NCBI GenBank assembly: GCA_022823665.1
Contig: JAJEHN010000009.1
Coordinates: 536,650 to 600,649, forward strand
DNA from: Thermoanaerobaculia bacterium
Lineage (GTDB): Bacteria > Acidobacteriota > Thermoanaerobaculia > Multivoradales > Multivoraceae
Reading direction: 5' to 3'
Length of the DNA stretch: 64,000 nt
Numbering within the stretch: the stretch's first letter is position 1; each line of letters opens with the position of its first letter. Positions 25,544 through 34,234 of this stretch are shown here, one piece after another. The position numbers and the translations under genes are program-made. Under the pieces are notes generated by a model. It was not told the origin of the DNA. It saw nothing but the letters and a program-made list of their open reading frames with translations, and did not search any database.

Positions 25544-26407
25544 TCAACGTCCTCTGCGACGCTGACGGCTGCTGTACGACCGCAAGGCTCGCAGGAGGTC
25601 GATCTTACGCAGAGCGGGCCAGTGCGTGTCGCAGAAGTAGTACTCGGAGTAGGTGCTCTGCCAGAGCAGGAAACCGCTCAGGCGGACCTCGCCGCTGGTG
25701 CGGAGGATCAGATCCGGCTCGGGCTGGCCCGAGGTGTAGAGGTAGCGCTCGATCGAGGAGGCGCTGAACTCGTCGACGACCTCGTCGAGAGACTTGCCGA
25801 CCGCCGAGTTGTCCAGCAGGTAGTTGCGGAAGGCACTCGCGATCTCCTCCCGGCCGCCGTAGGCCATCGCGATGTTCAGTCTGTAGCGGTCGTAGCCGCT
25901 GGTGGCCGCCTCCGCCTCCCGGATCGCGGTCTGGAGGCTCTCCGGCAGGAGCTCGATCTGCCCCAGGAACCGCACGCGGATGCCTTTCTGGTGCACGTCG
26001 TCATGGTTCGTAAGCTCCCGGGTCTTCTCCTCGAACAGATCGAACAGGGCCTGCACTTCCTTCGCCGAGCGATTGAAGTTGTCGAGCGACATGCTCCACA
26101 CCGTGACCGTCGAGACGTCCGCCTCGTAGCACCAGTTCAGTACTTCCCAGAGCTTCTCGGCGCCCCGGAAGTGCCCGGCGCTGACGTTTCCCAGCCTCTG
26201 CTGGCGCGCGAAGCGCCGGTTGCCGTCCATGATCAGCCCGATGTGCCGGGGCAACCGCCAGGTTCGCACCTTGGACTCGAGCCGGCGCTGGTAGACGACG
26301 TAGAACGGCCACTTGATCAGGGCCTTTACACGCCGCCAGAGTTCGCTCGCGGGGCGCGCTTCGCGCGCCGGGACGGCGCCTGACTCGACCGAGTCGAAGA
26401 CGCTCAC
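25544..26407 (-). CDS. uppS: undecaprenyl diphosphate synthase-like cis-prenyltransferase
   Basis: About 287 residues. HIGLIMDGNRRFARQ contains the catalytic Asp (D61 from the GTG at 26407). Later blocks are NIAMAYGGREEI and the substrate-binding LILRTSGEVRLSGFLLWQS followed by EYYF. It condenses isopentenyl diphosphates into the C55 lipid carrier needed for peptidoglycan and O-antigen. The usual MDGNGRWA is MDGNRRFA here, as in some long-branch homologues, so a different chain length is possible. The start is uncertain because the frame stays open upstream. Residues 1-50 are extra relative to typical UppS proteins of ~250. Confidence 0.85.
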   Translation of the reverse strand: MSVFDSVESGAVPAREARPASELWRRVKALIKWPFYVVYQRRLESKVRTWRLPRHIGLIMDGNRRFARQQRLGNVSAGHFRGAEKLWEVLNWCYEADVSTVTVWSMSLDNFNRSAKEVQALFDLFEEKTRELTNHDDVHQKGIRVRFLGQIELLPESLQTAIREAEAATSGYDRYRLNIAMAYGGREEIASAFRNYLLDNSAVGKSLDEVVDEFSASSIERYLYTSGQPEPDLILRTSGEVRLSGFLLWQSTYSEYYFCDTHWPALRKIDLLRALRSYSSRQRRRGR

Positions 26408-26481
26408 CGGGAATCTCGCCGCCGTTCGTCCCGTTGCTGCTGCGGAAGCCTGTTCACGCCCGAAACTCTCTCTCCCCGCTG

Positions 26482-26490
26482 TGTTACTTT
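26482..26490 (+). promoter_or_regulatory. extended -10 promoter of the beta-barrel gene
   Basis: TGTTACTTT, about 65 bases before the ATG at 26555, within the divergent gap to uppS. Confidence 0.4.
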
Positions 26491-26554
26491 TCGCTGGCGC
26501 CCTTTTGCCGCCGTCCGCCCAACAACCGCAAGCCGCGCCAAGGCCACGCCACCG

Positions 26555-27952
26555 ATGACACCGCGAGACTCTCAGGAGTCGACCCGGCATCATAGCGACG
26601 TTCGAGATCGACAACGCCGCTCCCGGCGCGTGTTCTTCCCGGCTCTGGCCCTGTTCGCGCTCGCCAGCCTCACCGGGCCGCCGGCCGCGCCGGCGCTCGA
26701 GACCACCGAGGGCACGGAGGCCCTGCGCCTGTTTCTCGACTGCGACTGGGGCTGCGACTTCACCTTCCAGCGCAGCCAGATCACCTACGTCAACTGGGTG
26801 CGCGACCGCCAGGACGCGGAGGTCCACGTCCTCGTGACCATCCAGTCCGGCGGCAACTCCCGCGAGTACACGTTCAACTTCATCGGCCTGGAACGCTTCG
26901 ATGGAGTGGATCAGAGGCTGGTCCACGCGTCCTCGTTCACCGACACGGACGACGAGCGCCGCCGCGGCATCCAGCGCATCCTGGAGCTGGGCCTGGTGCG
27001 CTACGTGCTCGAGACCCCGCAGGCCGAAGGACTCGTCGTCGACTTCGAGAACGGCGACGACCAGGGCGAGCCGCACCGCGACCACTTCCATCCCGAGCGG
27101 AACACCGCGGTCGCCGACCCGGAAGACGACCCCTGGAACTACTGGGTCTACCGCCTTCGCCTGAATACCGACTTCCGAAGCGAGGACCGGAGAGACTCGC
27201 AGTCCTACCAGGCGAGCGCTTCGGCGGGCCGCACGACGGACCTGTGGCGCATGGGAATGGGCGTCTTCTACTCCTACCGGGAGAGCAACTTCGAGTTCGA
27301 GGACGGCAGCACCTTCAAGAACGTCTCGCGCAGCACGAACTACTTCGGCCAGGTCATCCGCACCCTGGCCCCCCACTGGGGAGTAGGCGTCGGCGCCAGC
27401 AGCCGGGAGTCGACCTTCCTGAACCTGGAGAACTCCTACCGCGCGGCGGCGGCCATCGAATACAACTTCTTTCCCTACAGCGAATCGTCCGAGCGCGAGT
27501 TCACGTTCGCCTACTTCATCGGCGGCACCAGCCTCGACTACGAAGAGATCACCGTCTTCGACAAGCTGGAGGAGACCTTCACCGACCAGGGCGCGTACAT
27601 CGCCTTCGGCATGGAGAGGCCCTGGGGCGAGGCCCACCTCGACCTCCAGTACAGCCACTTCATCGGTGACTTCCACCACAGCCGGATCGAGTTCAGCACC
27701 GACGTCGAGTACCACATCGTGCGCGGGCTGAGCTTCGACGTCTATGCCGGCATCTCGAGGATCCGGGACCAGATCTACCTCCCGAAGGGCGGCGCCACCG
27801 ATGCCGAGGTCCTCGTCGCCAGGCGCCAGCTGGAGACGGACCTCTCCTTCCGCGGCGGCATCCAGCTCCGCTACACCTTCGGCTCGATCTACAACAACGT
27901 CGTGAACTCCCGGCTCTCCAGCGAGAGCGGCGGCTTCTCGAGGATCTTCTAG
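26555..27952 (+). CDS. putative outer-membrane beta-barrel protein
   Basis: A 465-residue protein with an extended basic N-terminus, a hydrophobic export segment (VFFPALALFALASLTG) and cleavage near APAL. The rest alternates polar and aromatic residues in short strands (YWVYRLRLNTDFRSEDRR, GVFYSYRESNFEFED, HLDLQYSHFIGDFHH) and ends in Phe (SGGFSRIF), the usual outer-membrane sorting signal. I recognise no named porin family. A conserved pair of Cys occurs early (CDWGCDF). Function is unknown. Confidence 0.68.
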   Translation: MTPRDSQESTRHHSDVRDRQRRSRRVFFPALALFALASLTGPPAAPALETTEGTEALRLFLDCDWGCDFTFQRSQITYVNWVRDRQDAEVHVLVTIQSGGNSREYTFNFIGLERFDGVDQRLVHASSFTDTDDERRRGIQRILELGLVRYVLETPQAEGLVVDFENGDDQGEPHRDHFHPERNTAVADPEDDPWNYWVYRLRLNTDFRSEDRRDSQSYQASASAGRTTDLWRMGMGVFYSYRESNFEFEDGSTFKNVSRSTNYFGQVIRTLAPHWGVGVGASSRESTFLNLENSYRAAAAIEYNFFPYSESSEREFTFAYFIGGTSLDYEEITVFDKLEETFTDQGAYIAFGMERPWGEAHLDLQYSHFIGDFHHSRIEFSTDVEYHIVRGLSFDVYAGISRIRDQIYLPKGGATDAEVLVARRQLETDLSFRGGIQLRYTFGSIYNNVVNSRLSSESGGFSRIF

Positions 27953-27995
27953 CAGCGGGCAGACTGGACCTGGCGGGTCATGCGGCCCGCTCCGC

Positions 27996-28001
27996 TATCG
28001 T
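27996..28001 (+). promoter_or_regulatory. -10-like box, leaderless start
   Basis: TATCGT six bases before the trkA ATG at 28008, with no Shine-Dalgarno. Confidence 0.4.
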
Positions 28002-28007
28002 GGCGGA

Positions 28008-29360
28008 ATGACTGTCGTCATCGCCGGCGGCGGCGACATCGCGTACCGGCTCGCGTCCTCCCTGGCGCGCGAGGAGGACGTGTTCGTCGTACTGCCGTCC
28101 GAAGCGAACCGCGGCCGCTTCGAGCACCTGGACCTGCAGATCACCATCGGCCCGGCGGCCAGCCGGTCGACGCTGCAGCAGGTCGGTCTCGGTGACCGCG
28201 ACACGTTCATCGCCTGCGCGGACTCCGACGAACGGAACATCATCGCCTGCCTCGCGGCCCGCGGCCGGTCGCAGGCCACGACGTACTGCTTCATCTCGCA
28301 GGACGAGCACCACGAGAGCTTCAACGACCCGGAGCAGACGACCCTCGAAGAGGTCATCGACCACCTGATCTGGCCCCAGTGGTCGCTCGCCAGGGAGATC
28401 GCCCGGATCGTCCTGGAGCCGCGAGCGCTCGACGTTGAGAACTTCCACCGCGGCCGGGTCTGGCTGATGGAGTACCGGTTGCCGGCGGACTCTCCCCTCT
28501 GCGGGAAGACGCTCGCCCAGGCGCCTCTGCCTCCGAACTCCCTCGCCGTCAGCCGCGTGAGCAACGGCGAACTGATCGTTCCACGGGGGCAGGACCGCCT
28601 CGAGGCCGGCGACAAGGTGCTGTTCATGGGTAGGCGCAGCGCGCTTCGGCAGGTCGCGAAGCAGTTCTTCGCAGCGCCGGAGACCGTCGTGCGCAGCGTG
28701 ACGATCATCGGCGGCGGCCGCACGGGCAGGCTGCTGGCGCAGGAACTGACGCAGGGCCTCTGGCCCGAGGTAAGGGTCATCGAGGTCTCGCGACGCCGTT
28801 GCGAGGACATCGCGAGCCAGGTCGGCCGCGCCATCGTCTTCTGCGGCGACGGTACGGACCTGAACGTCCTGGAGGAAGTCGGCGTCGCGCGCAGCGACGC
28901 TCTGGTCGCCATGGCCGGCGACGACCAGACGAATCTCCTCTGCTCGCTGATCGCCAAGCAGCTCGGGATTCCGAAGGTCGTGACCGGCGTCAGCCAGGAC
29001 ACGAGCAGCGCCCTGTTCGAGCGGGTCGGCATCGACGTCACCCTGAACGCCCGTGCCGCTGCGATCGCCGAGGTTATCCACCAGATTCAGGCGCCGCGCC
29101 TCCAGTACCGGGCCACGCTCGAGGCCGGGCGGGCGGAAGTCGTCGAAGTCGCCGTACCGCCGGACTTCGAGACGAGGCGACTGCGCGACATGGACATGCC
29201 GACCGGCGTCATCGTCGGCGCCGTCCTGCGGCAATACAACACGATCGTGCCCGGCGGCGACGATGAAGTGCGGGCCGGCGACCGCCTGCTGGTCGTTGCC
29301 ACGCCCGAGGGCGCGGAGACCGTAGGTCCGGCCTTCGGTCTGGCGCCGGACGCCCCGTAG
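28008..29360 (+). CDS. trkA: Trk potassium uptake regulatory protein TrkA
   Basis: A 450-residue cytoplasmic protein with two tandem RCK_N/RCK_C units. The first nucleotide-binding loop is VVIAGGGDIAYRLA and the second VTIIGGGRTGRLLAQ, each followed by an acidic end-of-strand-2 region and a TrkA-C domain. The length is typical of Escherichia coli-type double-RCK TrkA (458). It gates the TrkH channel in response to NAD(H) or ATP/ADP. trkH begins eight bases downstream. Confidence 0.93.
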   Translation: MTVVIAGGGDIAYRLASSLAREEDVFVVLPSEANRGRFEHLDLQITIGPAASRSTLQQVGLGDRDTFIACADSDERNIIACLAARGRSQATTYCFISQDEHHESFNDPEQTTLEEVIDHLIWPQWSLAREIARIVLEPRALDVENFHRGRVWLMEYRLPADSPLCGKTLAQAPLPPNSLAVSRVSNGELIVPRGQDRLEAGDKVLFMGRRSALRQVAKQFFAAPETVVRSVTIIGGGRTGRLLAQELTQGLWPEVRVIEVSRRRCEDIASQVGRAIVFCGDGTDLNVLEEVGVARSDALVAMAGDDQTNLLCSLIAKQLGIPKVVTGVSQDTSSALFERVGIDVTLNARAAAIAEVIHQIQAPRLQYRATLEAGRAEVVEVAVPPDFETRRLRDMDMPTGVIVGAVLRQYNTIVPGGDDEVRAGDRLLVVATPEGAETVGPAFGLAPDAP

Positions 29361-29368
29361 CGCCGCCC

Positions 29369-30847
29369 GTGCGCGTCTCCATCGTCCTCCGCACGACCCT
29401 GGCCCTCGTCGGCTGCTTCGGGGCCGTCCTGCTGGCGCCGTCGGCGGTCGAGGCGGCCTACGGACACGGCCGCAGCGCGATCGCCTTTCTCGGCGCCGCC
29501 CTGCTCGCCATTCTGCTGGGGCTGGGTTCCAGGCTCCTGCCGGGCCGGGGACTGGAGATGCGGCGGATGGAAGGGCTCGCGACCGTGGCCGTGGCCTGGC
29601 TGCTGCTGGTCCTGATCGGCGCCATCCCCTACGCCGCGAACGGCTTCACCCCGGCCGACGCGCTCTTCGAGTCGATGTCGGGTCTGACCGGCACCGGCGC
29701 CACGATCCTCACCGACTTCGACGCGGTCAGCGAGGGCATCTTCCTGTGGCGCAGCCTGAGCGAGTGGGTGGGCAGCATGGGCATCATCGCCCTCTTCATC
29801 GCGGTGCTGCCGGCGCTGCGCATCGCCGGCCGCCAGATGTTCTTCGCCGAAGCGCCCGGGCCCACGGAGGAGCGCCTCACGCCCCGGATCCGCAACACGG
29901 CGCTCTACCTGTACTCGTTCTACGTTGGCCTGACCGCCCTGGAGATCGGCCTCCTGATCCGGTTCGGCATGCCGCCCTTCGACGCCGTCTGCAATTCCCT
30001 CTCCACCGTGTCGGCCGGCGGCTTCTCTCCCAACCCGAGCAGCATCGGCGGCTACGGCAGCAGCCTGATCGAGTGGACCGTCATGGCATTCATGCTCCTG
30101 GCCGGAGCGAACTACGCCTTCCAGTTTCAGGTGGTCCGCGGTCGGCCGCTGACCCTGCTGCGCAGCGAGGAGTTCCGTCTGTACCTCGTGATCGTGATCT
30201 GCGCGACCCTGTTGCTGGCCTGCACGCTGAAGAGCGACGACGTGCCGCTGTGGGAGTGGATCGCCACCGACGCCCTGTCGGAGGACACCCTGAGGCGCGC
30301 CGGCTTCCAGGCGCTGGCGATCATCACGACGACCGGATTCGCGACCGAGGACTTCGCGCTCTGGGCCCAGGCGAGTCAGACGATCCTCCTGCTGCTCATG
30401 TTCTGCGGCGGCTGCGGCGGTTCAGCGGCCGGCGGCCCCAAGCTCGTGCGGGTGTGGCTGATCGCCAAGTCGACCCTGCTTGAACTGTTCCAGACCGTCT
30501 TTCCGCGGGCCGTGCGGCCGCTGCGCCTGGACGGCCGCAGAGTGCCCGACGACGTGATCCGCGCCGTCGTGTCCTTCCTGCTCCTCTACCTCGTGCTGTT
30601 CGCGCTGAGCGTCGGCGTGGTCGGGCTGGCCGGCACGGACATGCCCACCGCGGTGACCGCCAGCATCGCGACGCTGGGCAACATCGGCCCGGGCCTGGGA
30701 GACGTCGGTCCGTTCGGCAGCTACGCCCACTTTCCCGATGCGATCAAGGTCTACCTGTCGCTCAACATGTGGATCGGCCGGCTCGAGATCATCACGGTTC
30801 TCATCTTCCTGCATCCCGCAGCCTGGCTGGGCGTTCGCTGGCGCTAG
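29369..30847 (+). CDS. trkH: Trk potassium transporter membrane subunit TrkH
   Basis: A 492-residue membrane protein with four pore-loop repeats: FESMSGLTGTGAT, NSLSTVSAGGFSPN, AIITTTGFATED and ASIATLGNIGPGLG. Each supplies a Gly of the K+ selectivity filter. The second to fourth are more diverged than the first, as usual in TrkH/KtrB. The GTG start lies eight bases after the trkA stop, so the two genes form an operon for K+ uptake. Confidence 0.93.
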   Translation: MRVSIVLRTTLALVGCFGAVLLAPSAVEAAYGHGRSAIAFLGAALLAILLGLGSRLLPGRGLEMRRMEGLATVAVAWLLLVLIGAIPYAANGFTPADALFESMSGLTGTGATILTDFDAVSEGIFLWRSLSEWVGSMGIIALFIAVLPALRIAGRQMFFAEAPGPTEERLTPRIRNTALYLYSFYVGLTALEIGLLIRFGMPPFDAVCNSLSTVSAGGFSPNPSSIGGYGSSLIEWTVMAFMLLAGANYAFQFQVVRGRPLTLLRSEEFRLYLVIVICATLLLACTLKSDDVPLWEWIATDALSEDTLRRAGFQALAIITTTGFATEDFALWAQASQTILLLLMFCGGCGGSAAGGPKLVRVWLIAKSTLLELFQTVFPRAVRPLRLDGRRVPDDVIRAVVSFLLLYLVLFALSVGVVGLAGTDMPTAVTASIATLGNIGPGLGDVGPFGSYAHFPDAIKVYLSLNMWIGRLEIITVLIFLHPAAWLGVRWR

Positions 30848-30850
30848 CGC

Positions 30851-30859
30851 TGCTACAGT
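30851..30859 (+). promoter_or_regulatory. extended -10 promoter, leaderless start
   Basis: TGCTACAGT ends nine bases before the ATG at 30869. The same nine bases recur before the aminotransferase at 36516. Confidence 0.5.
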
Positions 30860-30868
30860 CCGCGCGCC

Positions 30869-31696
30869 ATGCAACTCCTCGCCTCCGGCTACACCCTGAT
30901 CGAAGGACCGCGCGTCGACGCCCAGGACCGCCTCTACTTCAGCGATGTCCACAACGGCGGGGTCTACCGCCGCGGCCCGAACGGCGAGATCGAAACCGTC
31001 GTGCCGAAACGCCGGGGCGTCGGCGGCATCGCGCTTCACGCCGATGGCGGCATCGTCTGCTCGGGCCGCAACATCTGCCACGTCAGGGACGGCGTCACGC
31101 GCATACTGTTCGACCCGCCGGACACGCCCGGCTTCAACGACATCTTTGTCGACTCAGCGGGCCGCGTGATCTGCGGAACGATGCGCACGAGCCCCTTCGC
31201 CGGTGAGACGGAACGAACCCCTGGCGAGTGCTGGCGGATCGAGGCGGAAGGCGAAGCGACCGAACTCTACGGCGACGTGAACCTGACGAACGGCATCGGC
31301 TTCTCGCCGGATGGACGTACCCTGTACCACGCCGACACCGCCATGGGGCACGTGATTGCCCACGACGTGACGAACGACGGCCGTTGCGTGAACCGACGCG
31401 GCATCGCCGAACCGGACCGCGGCCGCCCCGACGGCCTCGCCGTCGACGAAGAGGGCTGCCTCTGGGTCGCCTGCTTCGCCGGTGGCTGCGTGACCCGCTT
31501 CGATCCAGCGGGGCGCATCCTCAGCCACCTGGAAGTTCCCGCGAAGAACATCACCAGCGTCTGCTTCGGCGGCAGCGACCGCCGCGACCTCTACGTCGTA
31601 ACCGCCGGCGACCCCGACGACCCCGAAAGCAGCGGCTCGATCTTCCGGACGCGGTCGCCTGTGCCGGGGCTGACCGTGCCGATGGCGACGATCTGA
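30869..31696 (+). CDS. SMP-30/gluconolactonase-family protein
   Basis: A 275-residue six-bladed beta-propeller. Metal-binding positions expected for the family are visible: Glu in LIEGPRVD, Asn in NLTNGIGFSPDG and Asp in GRPDGLAVDEEG. Members hydrolyse sugar or other lactones with a divalent cation. There is no signal peptide, so it is cytoplasmic. It is a single gene with its own promoter, unrelated in function to the upstream Trk operon. Confidence 0.88.
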   Translation: MQLLASGYTLIEGPRVDAQDRLYFSDVHNGGVYRRGPNGEIETVVPKRRGVGGIALHADGGIVCSGRNICHVRDGVTRILFDPPDTPGFNDIFVDSAGRVICGTMRTSPFAGETERTPGECWRIEAEGEATELYGDVNLTNGIGFSPDGRTLYHADTAMGHVIAHDVTNDGRCVNRRGIAEPDRGRPDGLAVDEEGCLWVACFAGGCVTRFDPAGRILSHLEVPAKNITSVCFGGSDRRDLYVVTAGDPDDPESSGSIFRTRSPVPGLTVPMATI

Positions 31697-31717
31697 GACA
31701 CGAGAGGCCTACGCAGC

Positions 31718-32740
31718 GTGAACGAAGAAGAACCGAACCTGGGGCAGTTCCGGAAAGTCGAGCTTCGAGAAGGCTGGCCCAACGAAGCGTCGGACCTGAC
31801 GCCATGGTTGGCCAAGCATCCGGAACTGCTCTCCGAAACGCTGGGCATCGGTGACCTCGAAGTCAAGGAGACCGAGAAGAGCGTAGGAAGCTACCGGGCC
31901 GATCTCGTGCTGGAAGGAGTTGACGGCACCGTCGTCGTCGAGAATCAACTCGACCACACCGACCACGACCACCTCGGCAAGCTCATCACGTACGGAGCAG
32001 GCGAAAGGGCACAGACCGTAGTCTGGCTCGCAAGGAGCTTCCGGGACGAGCATCGAGCGGCCGTGGACTGGCTCAACGACATCTCGGAGGACACTGACTT
32101 CTTCGGCGTGGAACTCGAACTCTGGCGAATCGATGATTCAAGGCCGGCGCCACGACTGAACGTAGTCGCCAAGCCGAACGACTGGTCCCGGGAGGCCGCA
32201 AGAACGAGGCGGGCGGAGGACCGGTCTCCGACAAAGGAGATGCAGCTCCGCTACTGGACGGGCTTCGCAGACGTCCTGGGCACGACCAGCGGCCCCGTAA
32301 AACCGACCAAGCCGCAGCCGCAGAACTGGCTGAGAATGTCGATCGGCCGAACCGGCTTCCATCACGCCGCTGTCACGAACTCACTTAGATCGTGGATTCG
32401 CGCCGAGTTGTACTTTGACCACACTTCCCTGAAGAAGCAGGCACCCTACCGTGACGCCAACGCCTACTTCGGTGCCCTCAAACAGAACCGTGAAGCGATC
32501 GAGGCCGAACTCAACTTCAAGCTGGAGTGGGAGGGGCTCGAGACAAGCGCGTCGTGCCGTGTAGCGGTCTACAGAAGAAAGTGCGACCCGACGGACGAGT
32601 CCGACTGGCCCGCGCAGCACGAGTGGCTTGCGGATCGCCTGAACCGGATGCACCAAGTTCTCGCACCGCGAATCAAAACGCTAGAGCCACTCGAAGACGA
32701 CACCGCCGACTCTACGAATCCGAGGCCGCCGTCCAACTGA
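31718..32740 (+). CDS. DUF4268-type protein with PD-(D/E)XK nuclease-like core
   Basis: A 340-residue cytoplasmic protein. Residues ~45-110 carry YRADLVLEG followed by TVVVENQLDHTDHDHLGKLI, matching the D...ExQ active-site pattern of the restriction-endonuclease-like fold. The C-terminal half resembles DUF4268 (RYWTGFADVL, YFGALKQNREAIEAEL). Similar proteins occur in defence-rich accessory regions, but no activity is established. The start is GTG at 31718. Its end overlaps the convergent PPOX gene by 29 bases. The codon choice looks less extreme in GC than its neighbours, consistent with acquisition. Confidence 0.72.
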   Translation: MNEEEPNLGQFRKVELREGWPNEASDLTPWLAKHPELLSETLGIGDLEVKETEKSVGSYRADLVLEGVDGTVVVENQLDHTDHDHLGKLITYGAGERAQTVVWLARSFRDEHRAAVDWLNDISEDTDFFGVELELWRIDDSRPAPRLNVVAKPNDWSREAARTRRAEDRSPTKEMQLRYWTGFADVLGTTSGPVKPTKPQPQNWLRMSIGRTGFHHAAVTNSLRSWIRAELYFDHTSLKKQAPYRDANAYFGALKQNREAIEAELNFKLEWEGLETSASCRVAVYRRKCDPTDESDWPAQHEWLADRLNRMHQVLAPRIKTLEPLEDDTADSTNPRPPSN

Positions 32741-33206
32741 GCACACTCCCCTCGCCGGCCAGCAGCACGGTCCCCGGCATGACGCGAAGCCGCCAGGGCG
32801 TCAGCCGCAACACGGCGAACCCCGGGCTGTCGGGGCCGTCCCACCCGGGGATCATCGCCGGGTCGTAGCCGACCGGTGCTGGCGCCGACTTGAACAGGTT
32901 CCAGATCCGCTCCCGTGTGGGCAGGTCCAACGCCCACTCCGCCCGGCACTCCGCCACGCACGTGTCGTGGTTCTCGGCCCAGTAGTTGCACGAGACGTAC
33001 GGGCTGGCTTCGAGGTGAGCGCGCTTCGTCGCGGTTGGACCAGTAGCCACCCAGCCGGTGAGAACCCCGTCCTCCCACTCCCAGATGGGGTGAAGGACGC
33101 GGGAGCGGGGACGGCTGGCCCGGTCTACCGTCGCGGCCGTGCACCAGACAATCCGATGCGCCATGTCGACGAACGCGGTTGCTACTTCGGACAGTGATGC
33201 GGCCAT
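32712..33206 (-). CDS. pyridoxamine 5'-phosphate oxidase-like FMN-binding protein
   Basis: A 164-residue split-barrel protein: RIVWCTAATVDRASRPRSR, HPIWEWEDG, GPTATKRAHLEASPYVSCNY. These fit the general PPOX/PNPOx-like family that binds FMN or F420 and reduces small molecules. It lacks the C-terminal PNPOx dimerisation domain, so it is not PdxH itself. GAGGAGG precedes the ATG and TGCTAGCGT lies upstream. Confidence 0.82.
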   Translation of the reverse strand: MAASLSEVATAFVDMAHRIVWCTAATVDRASRPRSRVLHPIWEWEDGVLTGWVATGPTATKRAHLEASPYVSCNYWAENHDTCVAECRAEWALDLPTRERIWNLFKSAPAPVGYDPAMIPGWDGPDSPGFAVLRLTPWRLRVMPGTVLLAGEGSVLSWTAASDS

Positions 33207-33239
33207 TCCCGGATCCTCCTCGTTGAACGAGAGCGGTGG

Positions 33240-33248
33240 ACGCTAGCA
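33240..33248 (-). promoter_or_regulatory. extended -10 promoter of the PPOX gene
   Basis: TGCTAGCGT on the minus strand, about 34 bases before the start at 33206, with the Shine-Dalgarno between. Confidence 0.45.
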
Positions 33249-33338
33249 GTCGACCGGCATCCGCAGGCTGCCCCTCCACATCGCTTGTACGATAGTCACC
33301 GACAGAACCGCGACCTCCACTCCCTGGAGATGCCGAAG

Positions 33339-33791
33339 ATGGGCAACGAGCACCCCGCAAGCAGGAGAACCGAGGACGCGGATCTTCAGGCCCGCTTGAC
33401 GCAGGCCCTTGAACCAAGGCCCGAGATCCTCGACGCCTACCTCTTCGGTTCGCAGGCGCGTGGAGAGGCGCGCACCCTGAGCGACATCGACGTCGCCGTC
33501 TTCATCGACGAAGACCTTGTCGAGCCGGGCCGCTACGGCTACGACGCGGAACTCATCACCGACCTCATGACCGAGCTGGGAACGAACGACATCGATGTCG
33601 TCCTGCTGAACCAGGCGCCACCCCTGCTCTACCATCGCGTCCTGCGCGACGGCAAACTGCTGGTGACCCGCGACCTGGCGGCCACGACTACGCGGGCCGG
33701 CTACGCTCTCTCTCGCTACTTCGATTTCGTACCGCAGATGGAGAAACAGGCCGCCGCCCGCCGCTACGCGAACAGGAACCGCGAGGCGTGA
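33339..33791 (+). CDS. mntA: MntA-type nucleotidyltransferase antitoxin
   Basis: A 150-residue minimal nucleotidyltransferase. GSQARGEARTLSDID is the exact GSX10DXD signature, followed by a third acidic residue in NDIDVVLLN. MntA proteins AMPylate and neutralise HepT toxins. The ATG at 33339 has GGAG eight bases upstream. An ATG at 33330 and a TTG at 33285 are in frame but less well placed. A possible -10, TACGAT, lies at 33288-33293. The next gene overlaps the stop by four bases (GTGA). Confidence 0.85.
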   Translation: MGNEHPASRRTEDADLQARLTQALEPRPEILDAYLFGSQARGEARTLSDIDVAVFIDEDLVEPGRYGYDAELITDLMTELGTNDIDVVLLNQAPPLLYHRVLRDGKLLVTRDLAATTTRAGYALSRYFDFVPQMEKQAAARRYANRNREA

Positions 33792-34216
33792 GCCCAGGCC
33801 AGGTCCAGCCGGAGATCATCGACCGGCATCTCGCCGCGTTGCGCGGCGCACTCCGGGAGCTGCGACGGCACCAGGGCGCATCGGCACGGTCACTGCGTAC
33901 CGACACGAGCCGACGCTGGGCAGTCGAACGGGGTCTTCTGCTGTGCATCCAAAACGCGCTCGACATAGCCAGCCACGTTGCGTCGACCGAAGGCCACGAT
34001 CCGCCGACCTACGGAGACTCCATCGATGCCCTCGTCACATCAGCCGTACTACCCTCGGACTTCGGCGAACGATTCCGCGCCGTCGCCGGCTTCCGGAACA
34101 TCATCGTCCACGGCTATCTCGACCTCGACCTGAACCGCGTCGCCCGATTCCTGGATGAGGATCTGGAGGACTTCGAGATCTTCGCCCAGCACATCGAGCG
34201 CTGGCTCGAGGCCTGA
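33788..34216 (+). CDS. hepT: HepT-type HEPN toxin
   Basis: A 142-residue all-helical protein with the HEPN ribonuclease motif RNIIVHGY (R-x4-H plus Tyr) near residue 110. HepT toxins cleave RNA and are silenced by MntA through polyadenylylation of the Tyr close to this motif. The start GTG overlaps the mntA stop, giving tight coupling with the antitoxin first. The motif is intact, so the toxin may be functional. Confidence 0.87.
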   Translation: MSPGQVQPEIIDRHLAALRGALRELRRHQGASARSLRTDTSRRWAVERGLLLCIQNALDIASHVASTEGHDPPTYGDSIDALVTSAVLPSDFGERFRAVAGFRNIIVHGYLDLDLNRVARFLDEDLEDFEIFAQHIERWLEA

Positions 34217-34234
34217 CCCGCCAGCGCTCAGTCC

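Noticed and set aside
26408..27715. N-terminal extension of the uppS frame
   Set aside because: It lies antisense to the beta-barrel gene and has no conserved motif. The prenyltransferase begins near 26407.
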